Below are positions 1 through 7,623 of a stretch of DNA of 64,000 nucleotides, in pieces. The stretch lies in contig NZ_JAGE01000002.1 of the NCBI RefSeq assembly GCF_000526495.1, positions 124,001 to 188,000 on the forward strand, in the 5' to 3' direction. A program made the position numbers and the translations under genes. The notes below the pieces were generated by a model. That model was not told where the DNA came from. It searched no databases and saw only the letters and a program-made list of their open reading frames with translations. The DNA comes from Ruminiclostridium josui JCM 17888 (GTDB lineage: Bacteria; Bacillota; Clostridia; Acetivibrionales; DSM-1351). The number at the start of each line of letters is the position of its first letter. Position 1 is the first letter of the stretch.

Positions 1-134
1 TATGTGACCATCCTAAAGCATATTTCCAAATGCTTGCAAAGAATTATTAATTAGCATTAATTACTACCTTGAGCAATTAATATTAAAATAATAATGGCGA
101 AAAATAAGTAATAAATACATTGGGGTGATTTCAT

Positions 135-536
135 TTGAAACGTATTTTAGCTTATTTAATTGCCATTACATTATTAATGCCGGGCTATATTAATAACAAG
201 GCTTTAGAGAGCCGAAGCATAGATGTAGCAAATAGGCAAGACGACTTACAAGCCCAGACTGGCGGAGGAATAGAAATTGTTGCAAGAAGGCCGTATGTCA
301 GACGCGGAGAAATAGGATTACTTGCAATCAAGGTTGCACCTGGCTCAAATTGTAAAATTGTTGCATCCTATAAAATAAACGGAAGAGATTATTCTTCTGT
401 GAGAAATTTAGTTGCAGGTAAGGACGGAAATCTTTTATGTACATGGAAGGTGGACGAAAAAACGGATACCGGGACATATAGAATCCAGATTTACTGCGGC
501 GCAAGCAGGCTTGTAACGAATTACAGTGTTCAGTAA
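135..536 (+). CDS. small secreted protein of unknown function
   Basis: A 133-residue protein starting at a TTG codon eight bases after a GGGGTGAT ribosome site. Residues 1-22 form a basic-hydrophobic signal peptide (MKRILAYLIAITLLMPGYI), so export is likely. The mature part has a short linker and then about 90 residues alternating hydrophobic and polar positions with two cysteines (NCK, YCG) and a C-terminal TGTYRIQIYCG strand, as in small Ig-like or carbohydrate-binding beta-sandwiches. I do not recognise a named family. It stands alone and is followed by a terminator. Confidence 0.7.
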   Translation: MKRILAYLIAITLLMPGYINNKALESRSIDVANRQDDLQAQTGGGIEIVARRPYVRRGEIGLLAIKVAPGSNCKIVASYKINGRDYSSVRNLVAGKDGNLLCTWKVDEKTDTGTYRIQIYCGASRLVTNYSVQ

Positions 537-546
537 GTCAAGAAAG

Positions 547-590
547 AAGGCTTCATTTAGCTGTTTTAAATCGGCTATGAAGCCTTTTAT
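547..590 (+). terminator. intrinsic terminator after the small secreted protein
   Basis: AAGGCTTCAT (547-556) pairs perfectly with ATGAAGCCTT (577-586), with extra inner AGC/GCT pairing, and a short T run follows. Confidence 0.85.
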
Positions 591-660
591 AATTAAGTTT
601 TTCATAAGTTCAAAAAAACTGTATAATAATATAGACTATAAAAATATTAGGAATTAGAAT

Positions 661-1281
661 ATGAAACTGATAGATTTATCTCGTGAAATAATTAACAATA
701 TGCCTGTTTATCCTGGTGATAATTCTGTAAGATTATGCCATAGTCAGAAATTTTCCGAAGATCATTATAATAATCATTGGCTTGAAACAGGAATGCACGT
801 TGGAACTCATGTTGATGGGGTTATGCACATGACTGATGTTTGTGAATATATATGTGACTATTCTTTGGAAAATTTTTATGGCCCTGCATGTGTAATACAT
901 ACATGTGGTAAAAGTGTTTTAGAAGCAGAAAACAGCCATTTGGATATTTTAAGAGATAAGAGGATATTGCTGATAAATACCGGAATGGATAAATTCTATG
1001 GAGAGGAAACCTATTATAATAATCACCCAGTACTAGGCCTGTCATTTTGCGAAATGCTGGTGAAGCATGGAATAAAATTAGTGGGAATGGATGCTCCTTC
1101 ACCTGACAGATTTCCTTTTGAAATACACAAATACTTGCTGAGTAACGGTATTTTGATATTAGAAAATTTAACTAACCTAGACAAAATTCCCGGAGATTCT
1201 GATTTTGAATTAATGGCATTTCCTTTAAAAATAAGGGCTGATTCCTGTATGGTTAGGGCTGTTGCAAAAATACTTGCATAA
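661..1281 (+). CDS. cyclase family protein (kynurenine formamidase-like)
   Basis: A 206-residue metal-dependent hydrolase of the cyclase/kynurenine formamidase superfamily. The N-terminus has the family's opening (IDLSREI..MPVYPGD) and the metal-binding motif HVGTHVDGVMHM near residues 47-58. A second conserved stretch, LVGMDAPSPD, lies near residue 140. Members hydrolyse amides such as N-formylkynurenine or cyclic imides; the substrate here cannot be told. The ribosome site is weak. The next gene follows after 33 bases and may be co-transcribed. Confidence 0.85.
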   Translation: MKLIDLSREIINNMPVYPGDNSVRLCHSQKFSEDHYNNHWLETGMHVGTHVDGVMHMTDVCEYICDYSLENFYGPACVIHTCGKSVLEAENSHLDILRDKRILLINTGMDKFYGEETYYNNHPVLGLSFCEMLVKHGIKLVGMDAPSPDRFPFEIHKYLLSNGILILENLTNLDKIPGDSDFELMAFPLKIRADSCMVRAVAKILA

Positions 1282-1314
1282 TAATTGAATATTTACATAT
1301 CCGAGGTGTTTTTA

Positions 1315-1563
1315 ATGTATTACGTTTATATTTTGCAATGTGCTGACAATACACTTTACACAGGTTATACAGATGATTTGCAAAAGAGAATTAAAATTCA
1401 TAACCAGGGGAAGGGGGCAAAGTATACCAGGGCAAGACTCCCGGTAACACTTGTGTATTACGAAGAGGCTGAAACCAAATCAATGGCTTTATCCAGGGAA
1501 TACGGCATTAAAAAAATGACCAGAAAGCAAAAAGAAGTATTAATTTCAGCCCAAATGGATTAA
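1315..1563 (+). CDS. GIY-YIG nuclease family protein (UPF0213/YhbQ-like)
   Basis: An 82-residue single-domain GIY-YIG protein. The motif appears as YYVYILQC...TLYTGYT at residues 2-20, followed by the conserved Arg of the DLQKR helix and the [12 protein letters not shown] segment typical of the UPF0213 group. The ATG at 1315 is preferred over an upstream TTG at 1285 because GAGGTG lies seven bases before it. The family has DNA nuclease activity in some bacteria; the biological role is unsettled. Confidence 0.88.
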   Translation: MYYVYILQCADNTLYTGYTDDLQKRIKIHNQGKGAKYTRARLPVTLVYYEEAETKSMALSREYGIKKMTRKQKEVLISAQMD

Positions 1564-1570
1564 ACAAAAA

Positions 1571-2166
1571 TTTTTCAGACAGCAGTTGATAAAGGTAGCC
1601 ATCTAATCGCTGAATATGAAGTTACCAACCGCAATAATAATCAAGGATTACTTAAAGAATAAGCCCAAAATGCAAAGGAAAGTCTTGAAATCGAAACAGT
1701 TGAGGTAGTAGCCGATAAAGGCTATGAAAGCCGTGAGGATATTTTAAACTGTGTAATGAACGGAATAGTTCCAAACGTTGCTTTAAAATATGATAAGCAT
1801 GAAAGACTTTATACAATTGACTATGAAGAAGCGGAAATAACAGAAGAAATAAGGAATTCAAGCAAACCGGAGGACATACAAAATGTATAGCTGCAGAAGT
1901 GCTGCCATCCTGTTATGAAAATACAGCAATAGAAGTAGAACTACAAGAACAATCTGCCTTAAGTTGTTTTACATTAAATGATAATAGAGCGAATGTGCCT
2001 GTCAGAACATCCTTTTGGAACTGTTAAATGGTATCACGGAGCATACTATCTGTTATGTAAAGGTAAAGAGAAAGCATCAGCAGAGCTGGGGCTTAGTTTC
2101 CTTGCCTATAACATAAGGAGAGCGATAAATATGGTAGGAGTTAAGAAGTTAATTGCAGCAATATAG
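1571..2166 (+). pseudogene. IS1182-family transposase remnant
   Basis: Three fragments of one DDE transposase can be read in shifting frames. The first runs about 1580-1662 (AVDKGSHLIAEYEVTN) to an in-frame stop, the second from about 1663 (VEVVADKGYES), and the last is 1978-2166 (SEHPFGTVKWYHGAYYLLCK ... GLSFLAYNIRRAINM). Order and wording match the C-terminal half of IS1182-type transposases (DDE_Tnp_1_6). The N-terminal half is missing, and stops and frameshifts are present, so it is dead. No terminal repeats were identified. Confidence 0.85.
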
Positions 2167-2200
2167 TAAGGTATTTCGTACCTTTTCTCTTTAAAATACA

Positions 2201-2249
2201 AAAAGGACATTAATTTTGAATTTTCACTTCAAAATAGTGTCCTTTTTTT
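2201..2249. terminator. bidirectional hairpin terminator
   Basis: AAAAGGACA (2201-2209) pairs with TGTCCTTTT (2238-2246), with inner ATTTTGAA/TTCAAAAT pairing and a run of seven T. It lies just past the transposase remnant and is repeated at 4999-5047. Confidence 0.8.
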
Positions 2250-2261
2250 GTTTATATAACG

Positions 2262-2292
2262 CTGAAAAGCCTGATGAAATCAGGCTTTTCAG
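2262..2292 (-). terminator. terminator of tRNA-Lys copy 1
   Basis: CTGAAAAGCCTGAT (2262-2275) and ATCAGGCTTTTCAG (2279-2292) are a perfect 14-bp inverted repeat with a 3-base loop, immediately downstream of the minus-strand tRNA. Confidence 0.8.
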
Positions 2293-2300
2293 ACAAATTG

Positions 2301-2376
2301 TGGTGCGCCATCAGGGATTCGAACCCGGGACACCCTGATTAAGAGTCAGGTGCTCTACCAACTGAGCTAATGGCGC
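2301..2376 (-). tRNA. tRNA-Lys (anticodon CTT), copy 1
   Basis: On the minus strand the sequence folds as acceptor GCGCCAT/ATGGCGC, D stem GCTC/GAGC, anticodon stem CCTGA/TCAGG with loop CTCTTAA (anticodon CTT), T stem CCGGG/CCCTG with TTCGAAT loop, discriminator A and an encoded CCA (2301-2303). It decodes AAG. It is identical to the copy at 5098-5173. Confidence 0.97.
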
Positions 2377-2417
2377 ATATTTAATACTTGAGGGCTTGCC
2401 CTGCCGAACACTTTTAT

Positions 2418-2446
2418 ATTATAAGAGCAATAATTCATAATGTCAA
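2418..2446 (-). promoter_or_regulatory. sigma-A promoter of tRNA-Lys copy 1
   Basis: Minus strand: TTGACA (2446-2441), 17-base spacer, TATAAT (2423-2418), both perfect consensus, about 40 bases before the tRNA. Confidence 0.92.
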
Positions 2447-3148
2447 CAACAAAATACTTATTTATCTGAAAAGCGTAGAATTCCAATATTTCAATTATAA
2501 TAACAATATTTTACACATATACCACAATATTTTACAATAAATATTTACAAAAAGGGATAAAAATGATATTATGATTTTAAAGAAAAGTGTTCACATTATT
2601 TTTACTTAATATAGGTTGGAGAGATTTTGTTACTCAATAATTGTTTTTATGAATTTACTATATATGACAATTTGTTTAACAAAATAGCAAAAAAATACAA
2701 CTAAAATATTTACAAAATTGTACAAATATGATAATATGATTTTGTAGAGTTATTACGTTAATTAGGGGGTGAGTAGCTTTTTAGGTTCTCATATACTCTA
2801 CAGTTTATTTTATCTAGAAGTTGTTACGTATTCACTAATTGCTATATTTATTTTCAACAATTATTACAATATTCTATTAAACATATTTATTTGTTCTCAA
2901 ATACGCTAAACTACATTCTATATCTTACATCTTATTTTATTGTTATTAATTTTGGAGTTTTTAATAAACTTCTTTTTTAGTGATTTCGTGATGGCTTATT
3001 TTTCTTCAAATTTTTGATTTAAAACTTCACAAAGCAAGGCCGAAAGATGGTATTCAACTAGTATGTAGGTATGTATAATTAAGAAAGTTTTGGGATTACT
3101 TTTGAATTTTCAACGAGTGTTACAAGCATATTTGCAAGAAATATGTAT
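2447..3148. other. AT-rich stretch without a recognisable gene
   Basis: Seven hundred bases rich in A and T with no convincing reading frame. Two similar phrases (around 2548-2580 and 2690-2745, both with TACAAA..GATAATATGATTTT-like wording) may be diverged upstream signals of the decayed xylanase that follows. Nothing else can be supported. Confidence 0.5.
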
Positions 3149-3705
3149 ACAGAACTGATTATTGCAAAACTGGGACTATGGTGTCGGAACAGTAAATATA
3201 GCTAATGGATTTGGCAGAAACTATAGCACTAATTGGTATAATTGCGGAAACTTCGTTGTTATTAATGATGGAACTATATAACTGCAAATATTGTATGTAA
3301 CTACAATGCAGGTGCATTCTCAACTTCAGGTAATGGTTATTTATGCTTATGCAGATGGATTAGAAGTTCAATTGTAGAATATTATGCTGCTGATTCATGG
3401 GGTACATATAGAGCTACATATACATACAAGGTTATACAAGGTTATGTAACAAGAGACGTGGTATATACGATATAATATACAACCGAAAAGATGAAATGCA
3501 CCTTCCATAACAGTACTCAGAATTTTACTTAGTTTTTTTAGCGTTAGACAGTCAAAGATACCTCATATTAACTTTGTCAATTTTGTTAATGCTGGCGGAG
3601 CAAATAAATGGATTTTAGAAGCAGTTGGTCTATCAAGCATTATACGTAGAAGAATATCAAAGCAGCGAAAACGCTAACGTAACAGTTTGGCAAAAGTTCA
3701 TTTGA
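3149..3705 (+). pseudogene. decayed GH11 endo-xylanase
   Basis: Translating all three frames gives an ordered series of GH11 xylanase landmarks broken by stops and frameshifts. Around 3175-3282 [13 protein letters not shown]; around 3340-3430 [20 protein letters not shown], the family's conserved glutamate-containing IEYYVVDSWGTYRP segment; around 3450-3490 GIYDIIYNR; around 3498-3560 APSI, then FSVRQSK; and around 3640-3695 YQALYVEEYQSSENANVTV, the usual C-terminal strand. The signal peptide and any dockerin are not recoverable. The original enzyme would have cleaved beta-1,4-xylan outside the cell. The gene is clearly inactive. Confidence 0.85.
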
Positions 3706-3916
3706 CCACTAAAGAATTTTATCATTGGGTAGATAGGGTTTGCAGATTATACAGTCTACTGCCTTATGTATCATAATAAGTACTTACCTACATACTAATT
3801 GAATATTATCTTTCAAAATAGTAAAATATAACAGGATCTATGGTTCCTAAAAAAAAGGACTGAATTTATAGGATTTTATGATCTATAATTTTTATCAGTT
3901 AAAGGAGACAAGAGAA

Positions 3917-4780
3917 ATGAAAAAACTTTTAATCTTTCTTTTAATTACAATGATGGTTACTGTTAGTGCATGTTCTCAGGATAATTCCAGCGCGCAAGGA
4001 GATAAGAAAGAAGGGTCTGATAATTTTGTACTAGTCAAAGGAGGATATTCAAAGAATAAGAAGTCAAACCTCTATGACAAAAAATTAAGGATTTCTGATT
4101 TTTACATTGGTAAATACGAAGTAACTCAGAAAGAATGGAATGAGATAATGGACAGCAATCCGTCTCAGTACAAAGGTGATAATTTACCGGTAGAAATGGT
4201 GAGCTGGTATGAATGCGTTGAATATTGCAATAAAAGAAGCATTAAAGAAGGGTTAGAACCATATTACAACATAGACAAAGAAAAAAAAGACCCCAATAAT
4301 TCTAGCGAAATAGATGATATGAAATGGACAGTGACTATCAATTCAGATGCTAACGGTTACAGATTGCCTACAGAAGTTGAGTGGGAATATGCTGCAAGCG
4401 GAGGTCAAAAGAGTAAAAACTATACATACAGCGGAAGCGATAATGTAGATGATGTAGCATGGTACTGGATAAACTCAGGTGATAAAAAACTAGATGGAGA
4501 ATGGCGTTGGGAAAAGGTTCAAAGTAATAAGGGCCAAACCAAACCTGTTGGTTCAAAGAAACCAAACGAGCTAGGACTTTACGACATGTCAGGTAATGTC
4601 AGGGAATGGTGTTGGAACTGGTATGGAGAAGCATTGGATAGTAAAAGTGGTGCTGTCAGGGTTTGGAGAGGCGGATGCTGGCTTAGCGATGACAGTGCTT
4701 GTAAATTTTCATACAGAGGTAATTTCGATGCAAATGGTAAGGGAGCCGACCAAGGTTTTCGTTTATGCCGTAACAAATAA
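3917..4780 (+). CDS. formylglycine-generating-enzyme-like (SUMF1/FGE) lipoprotein
   Basis: 287 residues. A lipoprotein signal ends in VSAC (lipid-acceptor Cys about residue 19). The rest is one FGE-sulfatase domain: FYIGKYEVTQKEWNEIM, YRLPTEVEWEYAASGG, LYDMSGNVREWCWNWYG, VWRGGCWLSD and the terminal DQGFRLCR. True FGEs oxidise a sulfatase cysteine to formylglycine using two cysteines; many bacterial homologues lack this and bind ligands instead. Which applies here is unknown. The ATG at 3917 is chosen because AAAGGAG precedes it and the signal peptide begins there. It lies between the two tRNA-Lys copies. Confidence 0.85.
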   Translation: MKKLLIFLLITMMVTVSACSQDNSSAQGDKKEGSDNFVLVKGGYSKNKKSNLYDKKLRISDFYIGKYEVTQKEWNEIMDSNPSQYKGDNLPVEMVSWYECVEYCNKRSIKEGLEPYYNIDKEKKDPNNSSEIDDMKWTVTINSDANGYRLPTEVEWEYAASGGQKSKNYTYSGSDNVDDVAWYWINSGDKKLDGEWRWEKVQSNKGQTKPVGSKKPNELGLYDMSGNVREWCWNWYGEALDSKSGAVRVWRGGCWLSDDSACKFSYRGNFDANGKGADQGFRLCRNK

Positions 4781-4795
4781 TCAGAAAAGAAATAG

Positions 4796-4818
4796 GGAGC
4801 CGAATAGGCTCTCTTTTA
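4796..4818 (+). terminator. terminator of the FGE-like gene
   Basis: GGGAGCC, a 5-base loop and GGCTCTC form a hairpin followed by TTTTATTTTA. Confidence 0.75.
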
Positions 4819-4986
4819 TTTTATGCTTTAAAAATTTGGAGAAAAGAAAAACCGTCTGAAAACCAGTGAAAACCAATCTCAATTATTCCCGAATGTATAG
4901 AAGATTACAGCCGACATACATCTCAATCCATTTAATCACACCATTGATCGTAAAGATTATATCAAAAAGAAGGTAGTTCTGAGAAT
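4819..4986. other. short stretch without a recognisable gene
   Basis: AT-rich; only short open stretches with no family resemblance. It separates the FGE-like gene from the second tRNA-Lys block. Confidence 0.4.
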
Positions 4987-5097
4987 AATAAAATACACAA
5001 AGGACATTAATTTTGAATTTTCACTTCAAAATAGTGTCCTTTTTTTGTTTATAAAACGCTGAAAAGCCTGATAAAATCAGGCTTTTCAGTCAAATTG

Positions 5098-5173
5098 TGG
5101 TGCGCCATCAGGGATTCGAACCCGGGACACCCTGATTAAGAGTCAGGTGCTCTACCAACTGAGCTAATGGCGC
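5098..5173 (-). tRNA. tRNA-Lys (anticodon CTT), copy 2
   Basis: Identical in sequence to the copy at 2301-2376, including encoded CCA (5098-5100) and anticodon CTT. Confidence 0.97.
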
Positions 5174-5210
5174 ATATTAAATTAAGGACTTGCCGTCCGA
5201 ACACTTTTAC

Positions 5211-5239
5211 ATTATAAGAGCAGTTATTATTATTGTCAA
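5211..5239 (-). promoter_or_regulatory. sigma-A promoter of tRNA-Lys copy 2
   Basis: Minus strand TTGACA (5239-5234), 17-base spacer, TATAAT (5216-5211). The boxes equal those of copy 1 but the spacer differs at several bases. Confidence 0.92.
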
Positions 5240-5453
5240 CACTTAATTTTGAAAAATATTATGAAAAATATAATTATGCATATTTTAATACATATTTTAC
5301 TCACTAATATTTATGCATTATAATATTTTTTGTAATACTTTTTTATTACTTATTGTAGGAAAAAAAGATATTAGGTAAAATAAATATAGTGTAAATTTAA
5401 TGTAATAATATTCACCTGCTATTTGCAGGATTATTTATGATTGGACAAGAAAT

Positions 5454-6629
5454 ATGAGAAGCTATAAACATAATTCTGTACAGATGAATGAAATAATTAC
5501 GAAAACAATTAAATCTCTTGAATCTGGAAAGAATGAGATTGTTGAAATCGCCGAGAATTCCAGAAAGGAATGCAAAAGACTTGAAGATGAATTGGTAACA
5601 TTAAAACATCAAGTCTTTGAAATTGTCAGTGTAATCGAAAATCTGGAACATGAACTTAAACTAAGTAAAAAGAAACTATACGATGTTAATAGAGATTTTA
5701 GTAGACATAGCCAAAATGAGCTTGCTAAGGCTTACCAGACAGCGGATAATATAAGAGTTGAACTTGCGGTAAGGCGTGAGCAGGAGACTTTTCTCATTAG
5801 ACGAAGAAACGATCTTGAATTAAGGATAAAGGATTGTATAAAAACTCTGGAAAGGGCAGATAACCTCATAGGACATGTTGGCATAGCACTGGACTATCTT
5901 AGCGGAGATTTGCAAAATGCAGGGGAGCAGTTGGATAATTTGCAGCAGAGGCAGTTGCTGGGCATAAAAATCATAGAGGCTCAGGAAGAAGAACGCAAAA
6001 GGGTAGCCAGAGAAATTCATGATGGCCCTGCACAATCAATGTCAAATATAGTTATTAAAGCTGAAATCTGTGAACGTCTGCTGGATAAAGATATTAACGA
6101 AGCTAGAAAAGAACTGCAGAACCTTAAAAAAGTTATGAGGGACAGTCTTCAAGAAGTCAGAAAGATTATTTATAATCTGAGACCAATGGCTCTTGATGAT
6201 TTGGGCTTATTGCCGACTTTAGAGCGTTATGTAATTTCATTCAAAGAAGAAACAGGAATAGATGTTCAGCTCAGAGCCAAAGCAATTAATGAAGAAATCA
6301 AGCCTGTAATATCTCTTGCTGTATTCAGAATTGTACAGGAATCTTTGAATAATGTGCTAAAACACGCAAAAGCAAAAAAAGTTTCAATTCTATTGGAACA
6401 TGTTAACAAAAAATTAATTATTATTATTACAGATAATGGTGTTGGATTTAACACTGAAGAAGTTAAAATGATAGAGCCTGAAAGTACTGGCGGATTTGGC
6501 CTTTTAAGTATGAAGGAGAGGGTAGCCCTGCTTGAAGGAAAAGTGGATATAGTATCACAGGTAGGAGTGGGAACAAAAATTACGATTCATATACCATTAC
6601 TGGATGAAGGGGAGGACTCTCAGAAATGA
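5454..6629 (+). CDS. degS: DegS-type sensor histidine kinase
   Basis: 391 residues, no membrane segment, so cytoplasmic. Residues 10-170 are a long coiled-coil DegS sensor domain. Next comes a HisKA_3 dimerisation helix with the phospho-acceptor histidine in RKRVAREIHDGPAQSM, then an HATPase_c domain with RIVQESLNNVLKHAKA (N box), ITDNGVGF (G1) and GGFGLLSMKERV (G2). It autophosphorylates and passes phosphate to the regulator encoded next, whose ATG overlaps this stop by four bases. Substrates and signals in clostridia are not defined by sequence. Confidence 0.92.
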   Translation: MRSYKHNSVQMNEIITKTIKSLESGKNEIVEIAENSRKECKRLEDELVTLKHQVFEIVSVIENLEHELKLSKKKLYDVNRDFSRHSQNELAKAYQTADNIRVELAVRREQETFLIRRRNDLELRIKDCIKTLERADNLIGHVGIALDYLSGDLQNAGEQLDNLQQRQLLGIKIIEAQEEERKRVAREIHDGPAQSMSNIVIKAEICERLLDKDINEARKELQNLKKVMRDSLQEVRKIIYNLRPMALDDLGLLPTLERYVISFKEETGIDVQLRAKAINEEIKPVISLAVFRIVQESLNNVLKHAKAKKVSILLEHVNKKLIIIITDNGVGFNTEEVKMIEPESTGGFGLLSMKERVALLEGKVDIVSQVGVGTKITIHIPLLDEGEDSQK

Positions 6630-7276
6630 ATAAGATTAGGGTAATGATTGCGGATGACCATGCGATGGTTCGACAAGGATTAAAAACTATCCTCGAATTG
6701 GAGGAAGATATTTGTGTGGTTTCGCAGGCTTCTAATGGTGAGGAAGCTGTAGCCATGTCTAAAAAAATAAAGCCTGATATTATCCTGATGGATATAAATA
6801 TGCCTGTTATAAATGGAATTCAGGCCATTAAAATGTTAAAAGAAGAGCCTGAAAATTATAAAATAATTGTATTGACTCTGCATCAGGACAGAGAATATCT
6901 CTTTAAGACATTACAGCTTGGATGTGAAGGGTATGTTTTAAAGGATGCAGAATCATCAGTATTGATAGATGCAATAAGAAGTGTCTATCGTGACCAAACC
7001 TACATACAGCCTAATATGACTGGTGAGCTTGTAAAGGAGTTTAACAGGGTAACATTGTATGAACAGGATAAGTCTATTGTAAACAATCTGACTAATCGTG
7101 AAGTGGAAGTTTTAAAACTTATAGCAGAGGGAATGATTAATAAAGAAATTGCTAAAACCCTTTATATAAGCGAAAAGACTGTTAAAAATCATATATCTAA
7201 TATATTTAAAAAACTTGACGTAAATGATAGAACCCAGGCAGCTATCTATGCATTTAAACACAACATAAAAGTATAA
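6626..7276 (+). CDS. degU: DegU-type response regulator (NarL family)
   Basis: 216 residues. The receiver domain (1-120) shows the acidic pair in MIADDH, the phosphorylatable Asp in DIILMDINMP and the conserved Lys in GYVLKDA. The C-terminal LuxR/GerE helix-turn-helix (about 150-215) reads LTNREVEVLKLIAEGMINKE...SEKTVKNHISNIFKKL. It is translationally coupled to the kinase (ATGA overlap). In Bacillus, DegU controls secreted degradative enzymes and motility; a parallel role is an inference. Confidence 0.93.
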   Translation: MNKIRVMIADDHAMVRQGLKTILELEEDICVVSQASNGEEAVAMSKKIKPDIILMDINMPVINGIQAIKMLKEEPENYKIIVLTLHQDREYLFKTLQLGCEGYVLKDAESSVLIDAIRSVYRDQTYIQPNMTGELVKEFNRVTLYEQDKSIVNNLTNREVEVLKLIAEGMINKEIAKTLYISEKTVKNHISNIFKKLDVNDRTQAAIYAFKHNIKV

Positions 7277-7283
7277 AAAGTAT

Positions 7284-7313
7284 TGACACTCAGTTTGCCG
7301 ACATAGTATTATA
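7284..7313 (+). promoter_or_regulatory. promoter of the T-box/acyl-CoA synthetase unit
   Basis: TTGACA (7284-7289), 18-base spacer, TATTAT (7308-7313), directly before the T-box leader. Confidence 0.75.
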
Positions 7314-7334
7314 TAAATAATTTCCAATAAGAAC

Positions 7335-7572
7335 AGTGTAATGAATGGGAATAGTAAACTGAAAAAAGTCCGTAGAGAGCTGTCGGTTGGTGAAAGACAG
7401 AGGCTTTGAAGGTTGAAGCTCGCCCAGGAGCATTTTCGGCTGAAATAAGTAAGCTGAAACGGTTTTCACCGTTATATGATTTAGAGAGAATTTCTTAAAA
7501 AAGAGATTAACTTGAGTGGTACCGCGGAAACATAGCTTTTCGTCTCAAAAAAACGAGACGAAAGGCTTTTTA
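7335..7572 (+). promoter_or_regulatory. T-box leader upstream of an acyl-CoA synthetase
   Basis: The leader has a Stem I start (GTAGAGAGC near 7370), a distal arm with GGTGAAAG, a specifier region near 7408-7418, the T-box sequence TGGTACCGCGG (7517-7527) and a terminator (AGCTTTTCGTCTC 7534-7546 with GAGACGAAAGGCT 7554-7566, then TTTTTATTTTT). Uncharged tRNA binding would favour the antiterminator. Aligned with the ileS T-box in this window, the specifier reads GTT (Val); GGT (Gly) in the adjacent register is the alternative. Confidence 0.92.
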
Positions 7573-7623
7573 TTTTTAAACATTTTATGAATATGGTTAC
7601 AATTTAACTTGGAGGTGTTGGTT

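Larger units (their letters stand above)
2192..2445. repeat. tRNA-Lys block, copy 1
   Basis: About 250 bases holding a bidirectional hairpin, the tRNA terminator, tRNA-Lys(CTT) and its promoter. The same arrangement recurs at 4987-5240. From the hairpin through the tRNA the copies differ at only a few positions; the promoter spacers have diverged more. Both copies have the same orientation and lie 2.8 kb apart. Confidence 0.9.
4987..5240. repeat. tRNA-Lys block, copy 2
   Basis: Second copy of the block at 2192-2445, same orientation, including the hairpin (4999-5047), the tRNA terminator (about 5058-5090), tRNA-Lys(CTT) and the promoter. The IS1182 remnant is not repeated. Confidence 0.9.

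Noticed and set aside
4596-4859. Second frame within the FGE-like gene
   Set aside because: Shadow of the well-conserved FGE C-terminal motifs; it merely runs past the real stop.
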